Positions 38,200 through 49,545 of a stretch of 64,000 nt of DNA are shown here, one piece after another. Below the pieces are notes generated by a model that saw only the letters and a program-made list of their open reading frames with translations, was not told where the DNA came from and did no database searches. Made by a program: the position numbers and the translations under genes. This DNA is from Megaustenia siamemsis (lineage: Eukaryota; Mollusca; Gastropoda; Stylommatophora; Ariophantidae): positions 31,106,121 through 31,170,120 of the forward strand of contig JAVIAB010000160.1 of assembly GCA_032433765.1 (NCBI GenBank), given 5' to 3'. Position 1 is the stretch's first letter. Each line of letters opens with the position of its first letter.

Positions 38200-39813
38200 A
38201 TGGAATGGTGTGGTGGAGAGATTTTGCATAGCCACAGACTTTTTCCCCTGAGAGTCAAAAATCAAAATAAAATGGTTAAAAGTTCAAAACTTCCTGTCAA
38301 TGACAGTCACGTCATTACTGTATTCATCATAATTATACTAAAGGGGAAAAGGGGAAAAGCAGCAGGACCTGAAAGCATACAGATAGAGATGATACAGGCA
38401 CTTGAAGATTTTGGCATTGAAGTGATTACAGACATATTCAACGACATATACCACACAGGATACATACCAAATGAACTAAAAACATCAACTTTCATTGCAT
38501 TGCCTAAAAAGAATGGTGCAGTTGAATGCAGTGACTTTAGAACAATAAGCCTAATGAGCCATGTTACAAAAATCTTGCTAAAAGTTATACAAGGAAGGAT
38601 TCAGAATAAAATCAATACTGAATTAGATGAGCAGCAATTTGGATTTAGGAAAAATTGCGGGACAAAAGAAGCCATATTCTGCATGAGAACATTAATCGAA
38701 AAATACACAGAAGTAAACAAACCAATATATGCCTGCTTCATAGACTACACCAAAGCTTTTGATAGAGTACACCACAAACAACTTATAGAATGCCTAAAAG
38801 AGATACATCTAGATGACATGGATATACGACTAATATGCAATCTATACTGGGAGCAAACAGCAATAATAAAATATAACAAAGAGTTCTCTACACCCATTGA
38901 TATAAAAAGAGGAGTAAGACAAGGATGCATCCTATCACCAAGCTTGTTCAATCTATACACTGAGCAAATCTTTAAAAACATCATAGAGATGCCAGGCCTA
39001 CAAATTAATGGAAAGATAATCAATAACCTAAGATATGCTGACGATACTGTACTACTAGCAGAAAATCCTAAAGACCTACAACAATTACTTAATGAAATAA
39101 ACACGACAAGCAAAAAATATGGACTAGATATGAATATCAAAAAGACTAAAACTATGATCATAAACAAAGAAAATACTCAAAACCCACAAGTGGATATCAA
39201 AATTGAAGGAATAGACCTTGAGACAGTTCAGAACTATAACTACCTTGGACATACAATAACCAGTGATGGAAAATGTACAACTGAAATAAACAAAAGAATA
39301 GGAATGGCAAAAAGTAATTTTAATGTCATAAAGGACATACTAACATCAAAACAAATAACACCAGAGCTAAAACTAAGAATAGCAAAATGTTACATCTTCT
39401 CAATATTTCTATATGGTGCTGAAACATGGACATTAGACAAGAAAACAGAACAGAGAATTGAAGCCTTTGAAATGTGGATATATAGAAGAATAGGTAGAAT
39501 TGGATGGAAGGAAAAGAAAACAAACGACAAAGTCTTAAAACAACTAAAAATGAAAAGAGAACTTCTGAACACAATTAGAACAAGACAAATGCGATTCTTA
39601 GGCCATGTTAAAAGACACAACAGCCTACTGAAAGTGATCCTGGAGGGGAAAATACAAGGTAAAAGAGGCAGAGGCAGACCAAGATTAACATGGACGAGTA
39701 ACATCAAAAGATGGACAAATCAACCGATGACAACCTGCACCATCAAAGCAAGAGATAGAGCAAAATGGCGCTCCATGGTAGCCAACCTTCGTTGCGGAGA
39801 CGGCACTCAATGA
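38200..39813 (+). CDS. LINE-A ORF2: reverse transcriptase, long uninterrupted frame
   Basis: 537-codon open frame. LINE similarity starts near 38340 (KRGKAAGPESIQIEMIQAL), so the first 45 codons are probably fortuitous and the endonuclease half is missing by 5' truncation. RT fingers and palm are intact: CFIDYTKAFDRV (first catalytic Asp), GVRQGCILSPSLFNLY, and the catalytic box LRYADDTVLLAE with both aspartates. The C-terminal region holds [56 protein letters not shown] and [11 protein letters not shown]. The copy ends in a (GAAT)n tail at 39811-39826. Intact coding over 490 residues implies a recent insertion upstream of RTEL1. The clade within APE-type LINEs is not resolved. Confidence 0.9.
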   Translation: MEWCGGEILHSHRLFPLRVKNQNKMVKSSKLPVNDSHVITVFIIIILKGKRGKAAGPESIQIEMIQALEDFGIEVITDIFNDIYHTGYIPNELKTSTFIALPKKNGAVECSDFRTISLMSHVTKILLKVIQGRIQNKINTELDEQQFGFRKNCGTKEAIFCMRTLIEKYTEVNKPIYACFIDYTKAFDRVHHKQLIECLKEIHLDDMDIRLICNLYWEQTAIIKYNKEFSTPIDIKRGVRQGCILSPSLFNLYTEQIFKNIIEMPGLQINGKIINNLRYADDTVLLAENPKDLQQLLNEINTTSKKYGLDMNIKKTKTMIINKENTQNPQVDIKIEGIDLETVQNYNYLGHTITSDGKCTTEINKRIGMAKSNFNVIKDILTSKQITPELKLRIAKCYIFSIFLYGAETWTLDKKTEQRIEAFEMWIYRRIGRIGWKEKKTNDKVLKQLKMKRELLNTIRTRQMRFLGHVKRHNSLLKVILEGKIQGKRGRGRPRLTWTSNIKRWTNQPMTTCTIKARDRAKWRSMVANLRCGDGTQ

Positions 39814-39914
39814 ATGAATGAATACTAACTATTATTGAAATTTAATCATATTAAAATGTAATACTTAACTTATTAATTAAATTAATATTACTAAATATAA
39901 ATATTAACTATACA

Positions 39915-40495
39915 GTATCATCATCATCATCAAGTACCGGGCCTACTGGCGTAGGTGACCATGTCTCTCCACAACTTTTGATCTCGGCAGCTATTTATCA
40001 TTTCTGTTGACCTTCTGCCAAGCCATTCTCTTAAGCTGTCTGTTATTTTTTTTTCTTTGCTTCCCTCTATCTCTTCGTCCCTCAAATTTTCCAGTTGTTA
40101 CAATATATTTCAGTTGTTCTCTTCTCATTACATGGCCAAAAAATGATGATTGTTTCTTCCTAATATTGAAATTAGCTCTCTTTTTGCTTCGACCTCTCTC
40201 AGAACATCTTCATTACTCTTCTTAGCTGTCCATGGTACTCTCAACATTCTTCTGTAAAACCACATTTCTACAAACTCCAGTGATTTTCATGTCTGTTGTT
40301 CTATTGTCCATTGTTCGCATCCATATGTTAAGACTCGCTCTACATAACATTTAAGTACTCTTTTTCTTGTTTCTATTGTCAATAATGGATTGCATAGTAT
40401 CTTCCTCATTTTTTGGAAAACTGCTTTTGCCTGAGCCATTCTGCATCTCACCTCTTTTGTACATCTTCCGTCTGAGGTTATACATATACAGTATA
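39915..40495 (-). pseudogene. LINE-B ORF2 3' end, antisense
   Basis: (GAT)n tail at 39917-39930, then on the minus strand FFGHVMRREQLKYIVTTGKF (about 40130) and VLQKNVEST-type text with stops. Confidence 0.78.
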
Positions 40496-40509
40496 CTATA
40501 ACTATAATA

Positions 40510-41884
40510 CAGGGTTTTTATAGTCACTTTTCAGTGACTTGAAATATACTTTTTTTAAATTATGTCACCGATTTATTAAATTTATGTCATGATATTGTAT
40601 CCACAATCCTGTCTGCAGTATAACACAACAAGCTGTTGTCATATTCACGGTTTCATTGCTGAAAGAATATGGCGTGAAAACAAGGTATTTTTGGTTGTAT
40701 GTGTTTTCCTTAATGGTAGCAAATATACTGAAGAAGTAATTCGACAATATGTGCTGAAATTTCAAGACTCACAAGTCCTCCACCGCAATGCAGTTAGGAG
40801 TTTGGTCGACAAGTTTCGTGCTATGGTTAGTGTGGTAGTTGCATACCGATCTGGAAGGTCTTCAATTTCAGAAGACACAGTGCTTGATATCCAGACCAGA
40901 ATTACAATGAGCCTCAATAAATCTTTACGGCAGTTGTCTAAACAGTAAATTTACCAATGAGTACCATTCACAAGGTTCTGAAGAGCAGCTGCATTTTCAT
41001 CCTTACAGATTAACTGAATCGTCTCAACTCCATGAAAGAGATTGTCAATCCTGATTGAACTACTGCATGTGGTTTCAGAACATTATTTCTGAACAAAGAG
41101 AAGGCGTCCTTGATGTGACTTTCTTCACTGATGAGGCATCTCCAGTTATGTCAACAGTCAGAACAATTGTTTGTGAATCAGTGAAAACCCCCATGAATTA
41201 CAGCAAGTGCTGCTTCATGACCAGAAAGTTGGGAGTCTGGTGTGCCAAGTTGTATGTGGATAATTTGGCCAATATTATTTCAATGCAACAGTCAAAGCAG
41301 AAATTTACCATACTTTAATCCTGGAAGCATTCATAGCCCACCTTACAGAGCGAGAAATTAAAGAAGCCTGGTTTCAGCAGGATGGGGCAACATCACGCAC
41401 AGCCGCAACATCAAGCACAGCCGCAACATGAACATCCCTCACTTATTTAGGAAGCATATTTGCAAATCGCATTATTTCATGTGGAATCTGACTGCTTGTT
41501 CATCAGACTTAACTCCACCTGACTATTATATGCAGGGTGCGCCGAAATGGAAAGTTTATCTAAATAATTTGCAAACAGTTAATGACCTGAAGGCAGAAAT
41601 TGTCACCCAGATACAACAAATATCACCAGTCATTATCCAGGTTTTCAAAAATATGAAGAGGCAAGTCAACAAATGTCTTGAGGCCCATGCATGGTGGATA
41701 TTTTAAAAACATGCTGTACTCACTGTAACTGTAAATAGTAGTGTAAACACAACTTTGTTTCTGTGAACAGCCACTTTACTTTACCCAATACAAACCATCC
41801 ACGAGCAGTAGTGTCTAGATGAATTAAAAATTTACCATACAATTTCAAAAATATTTTCATTGCACAGTGACTATAAACACCCTG
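40510..41884 (+). mobile_element. Mariner/Tc1-like DNA transposon with terminal inverted repeats
   Basis: The left end CAGGGTTTTTATAGTCACT (40510) and the right end, whose reverse complement is CAGGGTGTTTATAGTCACTG (41884), form matching terminal inverted repeats of about 20 bases. A TA flanks the left end (40508-40509). The 1375-bp length is typical of the superfamily. The interior encodes a decayed transposase. Confidence 0.9.
40670..41703 (+). pseudogene. Decayed mariner/Tc1-like transposase
   Basis: Blocks in order: ERIWRENKVFLVVCVFLNGS with VLHRNAVRSLVDKFRAM (DNA-binding region), SLNKSLRQLSKQ, then (after stops and shifts) VTFFTDEASP with the first catalytic Asp, RKLGVWCAKLY, FQQDGAT with the second Asp, and SSDLTPPDYYMQGAPKWKVY with the third acidic position, ending VNKCLEAHAWWIF. 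At least three stops or frameshifts show it is inactive. It is a different lineage from the mariner relic at 21660. Confidence 0.88.
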
Positions 41885-42940
41885 TTAATAGAACTCTTCA
41901 TAGTAAACTCAGTTGAGTGTTACACTACTGTACACTGTACGTACATTTTACAGTACTGTGAGTGTGAGTACTGAGTACAGTGAGTCCGTCCGAGTGAGTG
42001 TGCATCATAATCATTACTCTTTAACTTTATTGTTTGTGTTTATACTGCTTCACTCTACTATACAGTGTGTGTACAATATACAATACTAAGAAACTAAATG
42101 TCAGCAGTTAGCAAGTACGAGTGTAACAGTACATGAGTAAACATTTAACACACCTATCACTGAACTCGCTTCTTACTTACTACTCTACTTTTCTTTCTAC
42201 TAAACTTGTATTGTATAATGTATATTCATATTGTATATTTTAAGATAGACAAAATATGACAAATTTCAGATTTCGATATTTTATATATTGATAAAGTTCA
42301 CAACGTTAACTTCGAAGTTTGAGTTGACTAATTTTGCCGTCTATTACTCTAATTTTGTTATTTTTTGTTCTCTCTTTTTATTTCAAAGTTTGCATATTTT
42401 TTTTTCAAACCAAAAAACTTAAAATCATCAAAACAAAATTTCGTCCACATGACAAATTTAGCGAATAACTAATAATCTATTATATTGTTTATTTTTTTCT
42501 AATTTGTGTAATTACATATAGTTTTTATTATATGTCACTGGGGTTTATATCTATATTTATATTATATATTCTTTTAATAATACCCAACGTTTCCTTACAC
42601 GCTCCTGATATTATTATTATGATCCAGTATTTTTATGTACAGTCCGGGGGCAGTCCCGCCATTACAATTTTTCTCGTACTGTCAAACAAAAGATTTATTT
42701 CCGGGTCATATTTTCAGTCATGATTGTAATAGAAGGTAGAGACTACATGGGTGCGAAAATAATCAATGAACAATCGTTATCAAAACTATATAACTTTTAT
42801 TAATATTTTCTCATCTGATCCAGTGGATCTATCTCAGTTCTCACAAACGTTTCTATGAGATTTTATAATGAGCTTAATATTGTTGTGTTCGCCAGCTTTC
42901 AACTCTGACGAAGTCCCTAGAGGCTAGGAACTGAATTTTG
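41885..42940. other. AT-rich spacer, nothing recognised
   Basis: Short imperfect repeats of GTACTGTGAGTGTGAGTACT type near 41940-42000 and long AT-rich runs. No coding or repeat family recognised. Confidence 0.35.
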
Positions 42941-42944
42941 CGTG

Positions 42945-43190
42945 TTAATCCATTTTTCCCTGGCAGCCGTGTGCACAGGGGTCCCTCGCCGCACAGGCAG
43001 ATAACTCCGACTTCGGAGGTACTCATGTTTTTTTTTTTCGTCGATGAGTAACTGACGTATCAAGCCGGGCCTCGCTGCTGAGACCAGGAGTTGTTGTCGC
43101 AGAGAGAAATCATCAATAAAAATGCCAACCATCCTTTAATAGGCGGATGACGAAAAGGTGTCGTCGGGTGAACTGCGTGCACCCAAAAGG
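42945..43190 (-). repeat. SINE2 3' part joined to a SINE4-like end
   Basis: 42945-43050 matches the SINE2 3' region (ccctcgccgcacaggcagat), and 43060-43165 resembles the SINE4 end (ctttaataggcggatgacg). A mosaic of two decayed copies. Confidence 0.5.
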
Positions 43191-43264
43191 GAAATGAAAG
43201 CTGTGAGAGAAATCTGGAACAAAAATAGCAACAAAGTTGTTGAATAGCATCTACAACAATGAAT

Positions 43265-43410
43265 ACATAGTGACCATCGTCATCATCATGTGCCATACCG
43301 GTTGGCGTAGACGATTATGTCCTTCCATAATCTTCTGTCCACAGTGCATCGTATCAATTATGTTGTTGATTGTTTTCCATGCCACGACAACAAGCTATAT
43401 AGTATCTTCT
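43265..43410 (-). pseudogene. LINE-B 3' end fragment
   Basis: Starts with the (GAT)-type tail (catcatcatgtgccatacc) and matches the reverse of 29385-29480. Confidence 0.7.
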
Positions 43411-43464
43411 ATATTCCATAATAGGGCTATCTAACAAAAAAGGTTTTCGAAGAATTGTTACCGG

Positions 43465-43728
43465 AACTCGGTGATTGAGTTGTTTTTGTGCTTCCTGATC
43501 AGGCTAAATTGGATTCAATTCCCGAAAGTAGCCGAATTCTTTCTCTGGTACCTATCCAAGCTCCAAAAACTGATACAGCTTTTTTTTTTTTTTTTGGGGG
43601 GGGGGGGGGTAAAGACGGCCTGGCGTTATACAGACCACTCACCTCAAAATGTGCCGCATGAAAAAAAATATATAATCTCTAACACTATATTTCCATTACG
43701 CCTAGTAAGGTATGAAGGAAACCCTTAA
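43465..43728 (+). repeat. Diverged SINE with a SINE1-like 3' end
   Basis: A head with tRNA-like spacing (ACTCGGTGATTGAGTTG, then GGATTCAATTCCCGAA as B box), a T16-G14 run in the middle, then a 3' part related to SINE1 (aatgtgccgcatg, ctctaacactatatttcc). A relative of the 59380 fragment. Confidence 0.5.
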
Positions 43729-43811
43729 TCTGTTTCACTTATAACAGAAATCTGGTTTCATATAATGTGAGAATCACGGTCAATAAGTCTCTGGGTTATA
43801 TGTCAAAAATG

Positions 43812-46800
43812 TTATTAAGAGTCGTCATGTTGTTATGGATCCAGACTAAGTATCGTCAGGCTGTTATGGATCCGGACTAAGAATCGTCATATTGATATTG
43901 GTGCAGATTAAGTATTAAGAATCGTCATGTTCTTATGAATCCAGACTAAGAATCGTCATGTTCTTATGAATCCAGACTAAGAATCGTCATGCTGTTATGG
44001 ATCAAGACTAAGAATCGTCATGTTCTTATGAATCCAGACTAAGAATCGTCATGCTGTTATGGATCAAGACTAAGAATCGTCATGTTCTTATGAATCCAGA
44101 CTAAGAATCGCCATGCTGTTACGGGTCCAGACTAAGAATCGTCATGTTGTTATGGATCCAGACTAAGAATCGTCATGTTCTTATGAATCCAGACTAAGAA
44201 TCGTCATGCTGTTATGGATCAAGACTAAGAATCGTCATGTTCTTATGAATCCAGACTAAGAATCGCCATGCTGTTACGGGTCCAGACTAAGAATCGTCAT
44301 GTTGTTATGGATCCAGACTAAGAATCGTCATGTTGTTATGGATCCAGACTAAGAATCGTCATGTTGTTATGGATCAAGACTAAGAATCGTCATGTTCTTA
44401 TGAATCCAGACTAAGAATCGTCATGTTCTTATGAATCCAGACTAAGAATCGTCATGCTGTTATGGATCAAGACTAAGAATCGTCATGTTCTTATGAATCC
44501 AGACTAAGAATCGTCATGTTCTTATGAATCCAGACTAAGAATCGCCATGCTGTTACGGGTCCAGACTAAGAATCGTCATGTTCTTATGAATCCAGACTAA
44601 GAATCGTCATGTTCTTATGAATCCAGACTAAGAATCGTCATGTTGTTATGAATCCAGACTAAGAATCGTCATGTTGTTATGGATCCAGACTAAGAATCGT
44701 CATGTTGTTATGGATCCAGACTAAGAATCGTCATGTTGTTATGGATCCAGACTAAGAATCGTCATGTTGTTATGAATCCAGACTAAGAATCGTCATGTTG
44801 TTATGGATCCAGACTAAGAATCGTCATGTTGTCATGGATCAAGACTAAGAATCGTCATGTTCTTATGAATCCAGACTAAGAATCGTCATGCTGTTATGGA
44901 TCAAGACTAAGAATCGTCATGTTCTTATGAATCCAGACTAAGAATCGTCATGTTCTTATGAATCCAGACTAAGAATCGTCATGTTGTTATGGATCAAGAC
45001 TAAGAATCGTCATGTTCTTATGAATCCAGACTAAGAATCGTCATGTTCTTATGAATCCAGACTAAGAATCGTCATGTTCTTATGAATCCAGACTAAGAAT
45101 CGTCATGTTCTTATGAATCCAGACTAAGAATCGTCATGTTGTTATGGATCAAGACTAAGAATCGTCATGTTCTTATGAATCCAGACTAAGAATCGTCATG
45201 TTCTTATGAATCCAGACTAAGAATCGTCATGTTCTTATGAATCCAGACTAAGAATCGTCATGTTCTTATGAATCCAGACTAAGAATCGTCATGTTCTTAT
45301 GAATCCAGACTAAGAATCGTCATGTTCTTATGAATCCAGACTAAGAATCGTCATGTTCTTATGAATCCAGACTAAGAATCGTCATGTTCTTATGAATCCA
45401 GACTAAGAATCGTCATGTTCTTATGAATCCAGACTAAGAATCGTCATGTTCTTATGAATCCAGACTAAGAATCGTCATGCTGTTATGGATCAAGACTAAG
45501 AATCGTCATGTTCTTATGAATCCAGACTAAGAATCGTCATGCTGTTATGGATCAAGACTAAGAATCGTCATGTTGTTATGAATCCAGACTAAGAATCGCC
45601 ATGCTGTTACGGGTCCAGACTAAGAATCGTCATGTTGTTATGGATCCAGACTAAGAATCGTCATGTTGTTATGAATCCAGACTAAGAATCGTCATGTTGT
45701 TATGGATCCAGACTAAGAATCGTCATGTTGTTATGGATCCAGACTAAGAATCGTCATGTTGTTATGAATCCAGACTAAGAATCGTCATGTTGTTATGGAT
45801 CCAGACTAAGAATCGTCATGTTGTTATGGATCAAGACTAAGAATCGTCATGTTGTTATGAATCCAGACTAAGAATCGTCATGCTGTTATGGATCAAGACT
45901 AAGAATCGTCATGTTCTTATGAATCCAGACTAAGAATCGTCATGTTGTTATGAATCCAGACTAAGAATCGTCATGTTCTTATGAATCCAGACTAAGAATC
46001 GTCATGTTCTTATGAATCCAGACTAAGAATCGTCATGTTGTTATGGATCAAGACTAAGAATCGTCATGTTCTTATGAATCCAGACTAAGAATCGTCATGT
46101 TGTTATGAATCCAGACTAAGAATCGTCATGTTCTTATGAATCCAGACTAAGAATCGTCATGTTCTTATGAATCCAGACTAAGAATCGTCATGTTGTTATG
46201 AATCCAGACTAAGAATCGTCATGTTCTTATGAATCCAGACTAAGAATCGTCATGTTGTTATGAATCCAGACTAAGAATCGTGATGTTGTTATGGATCAAG
46301 ACTAAGAATCGTCATGTTCTTATGAATCCAGACTAAGAATCGTCATGTTCTTATGAATCCAGACTAAGAATCGTCATGTTCTTATGAATCCAGACTAAGA
46401 ATCGTCATGTTCTTATGAATCCAGACTAAGAATCGTCATGTTCTTATGAATCCAGACTAAGAATCGTCATGCTGTTATGGATCAAGACTAAGAATCGTCA
46501 TGTTCTTATGAATCCAGACTAATAATCGCCATGCTGTTACGGGTCCAGACTAAGAATCGTCATGTTCTTATGAATCCAGACTAAGAATCGTCATGTTCTT
46601 ATGAATCCAGACTAAGAATCGTCATGTTCTTATGAATCCAGACTAAGAATCGTCATGCTGTTATGGATCAAGACTAAGAATCGTCATGTTGTTATGGATC
46701 CAGACTAAGAATCGTCATGTTGTTATGGATCCAGACTAAGAATCGTCGTGTTGTTATGGATCCAGACTAAGAATCGCCGTGCTGTTATGGGTCCAGACTA

Positions 46801-47334
46801 AGAATCGTCGTGCTGTTATGGATCCGGACTAAGAATCGGCGTGCTGTTATGGGTCCAGACTAAGAATCGTCGTGCTGTTATGGGTCCAGACTAAGAATCG
46901 TCGTCCTATTATGGGTCCAGACTAAGAATCGTCGTCCTATTATGGGTCCAGACTAAGAATCGTCGTCCTATTATGGGTCTAGACTAAGAATCAACATGTT
47001 GTTATGGATCCAGACTAAGAATCGCCGTGCTGTTATGGGTCCAGACTAAGAATCGTCGTGCTGTTATGGATCCAGACTAAGAATCGCCGTGCTGTTATGG
47101 GTCCAGACGAATCGTCGTGCTGTTATGGGTCCAGATTAAAAATCGTTATGCTGTTATGGGTCCAGATTAAAAATTGTCAAACTGTTATGGGTCCAGACCA
47201 AGAATCCTCAAGTTGTTATGGGTCCAGACTAAGAATCGTCATTTTGTTATGGGTCCAGATTAAAAATCGTCATTTTGTTATGGGTCCAGACTAAAAATCG
47301 TCATTTTGTTATAGGTCCAGACTAAGAATCGTCA
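43812..47334. repeat. 31-bp satellite array, about 3.5 kb (about 113 monomers)
   Basis: Monomer ctaagaatcgtcatgttstt atggatccaga in several variants: cttatgaatccaga, gttatggatcaaga, gttatggatccaga and gttacgggtccaga. Variant order recurs in blocks (for example aatccaga, then atcaaga, then aatccaga, then cgggtccaga), so groups of monomers were amplified together. Monomers near the right edge (46730-47334) are more diverse and resemble the left array at 26031. There are no unique spacers between monomers. Confidence 0.97.
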
Positions 47335-47770
47335 AGCAAAAAGTGAAAAACAAAATCAAACTGAAAATTAATTATAAACAATGTGGATTTGTGGAATGTA
47401 TATTTACGGTTAGGGCCAATAACATCATAAGAATATTATCAGAAAGAGCCACGGAAATGAAAACACATTAGTATTTGTGTTTTATAGACTACGCCAAGAC
47501 ATTTTGCAAAATAAAAAACACAAAGAAACCTTACGTTTCTTTTTTTCTTTTTTATACAATGCAAATGTTTACGACAAAGAACTGAGAATAATAAGGAACT
47601 TATAATGGCAACAAAGTCCATAACTGTCAATGAGCTGAGTATGTTCCAATGGATAAAACAATATGTTAAGCAAGATCAAAAATGTGTACTATCATCAGAC
47701 TTATTTAACATAAATAAAGCGATTACACGACAAGATAACTCAGAACACAACTTTGCAGAAAAAAAGGAAA
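47335..47770 (-). repeat. Unique segment of the composite, inverted copy
   Basis: The reverse complement of 25591-26030 over its full length, with few differences. It links the satellite array to the SINE1 at 47771 exactly as in the other copy. No ORF. Confidence 0.93.
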
Positions 47771-48017
47771 AGTACAGAGCCCCCGTCACGCCAAGTGGCG
47801 TATAGGAAATATGGTGTTAGTGACCATAAATTTTACAGACCTTCAGCACATGATTTTTGCGCTAATGTGGTCAATATTACGCTCGTGCCGCTTTACTTTC
47901 CCAGAAAAAAATTCGGCACCCATTAAAGGCTGGATGAACCGGAAGCCGTCTGTTGAGATCGAACCCTATCTCTTGTCCTTTGTAGTCCAGTTCACTAACC
48001 ACTGAGCTATCGTGACT
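47771..48017 (-). repeat. SINE1 copy at the outer edge of the inverted composite
   Basis: Full-length; shares its diagnostic head and 3' junction with 25337-25590. No matching flanking duplication was found for this larger copy, so its inner end has probably been altered by satellite expansion. Confidence 0.9.
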
Positions 48018-48119
48018 CCCATTTTAGAGAGTGCCTTGTTCTAAATCTGAAGATCTTGGGTCCGTTGTGTATAATATCATGTTCTGACTCATATTTTATG
48101 TTCCGTTATTTCTGCCAGT

Positions 48120-48299
48120 CTTAACATATAGATGTGAATCATGGAGATAAGGACAACAGACACGAAAATCACTGGAGGTTGTAGAAATGTGGTTTTACAA
48201 AAGAATGTTGAGAATACCATGGACAACTAAGAAGAGTAATGAAAACGTTCTGAAAGAGGCCAAAGCAAAAAGAGAGCTAATACCAAATATTATGGAAGA
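48120..48299 (+). pseudogene. LINE-B fragment, left of composite insertion
   Basis: Reads MWFYKRMLRIPWTTKKSNEN then EAKAKRELIPNI. The LINE continues at 50862, so the 2.56 kb between is an insertion. Confidence 0.82.
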
Positions 48300-48367
48300 T
48301 GAACGCACCAAGATGGTCGCTTGTTTGCGTTTGAACAAAGCCCAACGGCCAAGATCAGAATTTGCAG

Positions 48368-49066
48368 AATTCGATTTTCGCCAACAACGTATTTAGCTTT
48401 TTGTCCGTATGGTACGTTGTGTGCATAACAGTGGAGAATTACATCACCATATGTCATCCAACAAGCTTTGTGGTTATGTGCACAAAGAGACGCGCCAGTA
48501 TCGTGGTCATGAGCATTCTGGTCTTGTCGTTGTTGCTGTATATGGCCACTGCTGTTGCTGCTAAGGTAACGCCAAACTAGATAGGTCTTGAGAAATGCTT
48601 GCCAAGTCCAAGGCTGAAGTTCTTGCACATAATAACCTACATTGACTCGGTAGTAACGTTGCTACTGCCGCTGATCGCCATTACTGCCATGCTCTTCACG
48701 ACCGTTCTGTCCATCATACACAAGTCCCGGTGGAAGGAGCTCAGTGGCCTGCCGATGCTGGAAGTTTCCGAGCTGAAACCGATCAACGATCCTAGGTGGA
48801 GCTCAGTGCGAGCTAGCGCCCAGGTTCGTGTGGCTAGGATGCTATTTGCCCTGTCTCTGTCTCACATCATCATGCACGCACCCAGCCACGTGGCCAGACT
48901 GTACTATCTGGTGCGGACTCAAAACTCAGGGGACATGAAATTGACATTCTCTGAAGGACTTATCCGGCTGATCTTCCTGCACCACAGCCACGCCCACCAT
49001 GCCTGTAAGTCTTGGATCTTCGTGGTCGTCAGTAGAAACTTTACCAAGAACCTCAGACAAACTTAA
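48368..49066 (+). pseudogene. Class A GPCR fragment (TM3-TM7), one nonsense codon
   Basis: One continuous frame of 233 codons with a single TAG at 48578. Predicted segments: TM3 FLSVWYVVCITVENYITICH, TM4 ASIVVMSILVLSLLLYMATA, extracellular loop 2 with a cysteine (GLEKCLPSP), TM5 IITYIDSVVTLLLPLIAITA, a third intracellular loop ending ASAQVRVARM, TM6 LFALSLSHIIMHAPSHVARL, TM7 about SEGLIRLIFLHHSHAHHACK, and an intracellular tail SRNFTKNLRQT. The DRY position reads ENY. The N-terminus, TM1 and TM2 are absent. The pattern fits rhodopsin-class neuropeptide receptors of invertebrates; the ligand is unknown. The lack of introns, the truncation and the stop argue for a retroposed or captured fragment. 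A 3' splice acceptor (TTTGCAG) immediately precedes the first residue, so a single-exon origin by DNA capture is also possible. Confidence 0.8.
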
Positions 49067-49084
49067 GTGGACGTTACCAAGTGT

Positions 49085-49483
49085 ATATGTTAGTCGTGGC
49101 TTATATATTGATGGTTGTCTGTGCTAACCATGGCTCATATCTTTGTGTGTGTATGTGATAGCCATGGTTCCTATCTTGGTGGGTGTCTGTGATAGCCATG
49201 GCTCAATTCTCGGTCATATCCGTGCTAGTCGTAGCTCATATCTTGATGGGATTATGTGCTGGCCATGGCTCATATCTTGGTGTGTGTCTGGGCTGGCCAT
49301 GATTCATATCTTAGTGTGTGTCTATGCTGGCCATGGTTCATATCTTGGTGTATTTCCGTGCTAGCCATGGCTCATATCTTAATGTGTTTCAGTGCTAGTC
49401 ATGGTACATATCTTGGTGTGTTTCCGTGAAGCCATGGCTCATATCTGAATGTGTTTCTGTGCTAGCCATGGCTTATATCTTAG

Positions 49484-49545
<62 letters not shown>

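Noticed and set aside
43812..47334. CRISPR-like array of 31-bp repeats
   Set aside because: Monomers are directly adjacent with no unique spacers, and the context is eukaryotic; this is satellite DNA.
25337..48017. One giant DNA transposon with terminal inverted repeats
   Set aside because: The inverted arms have unlike inner and outer ends, no shared target duplication flanks the whole interval, and it encloses part of a host gene; two copies of a composite element explain it better.
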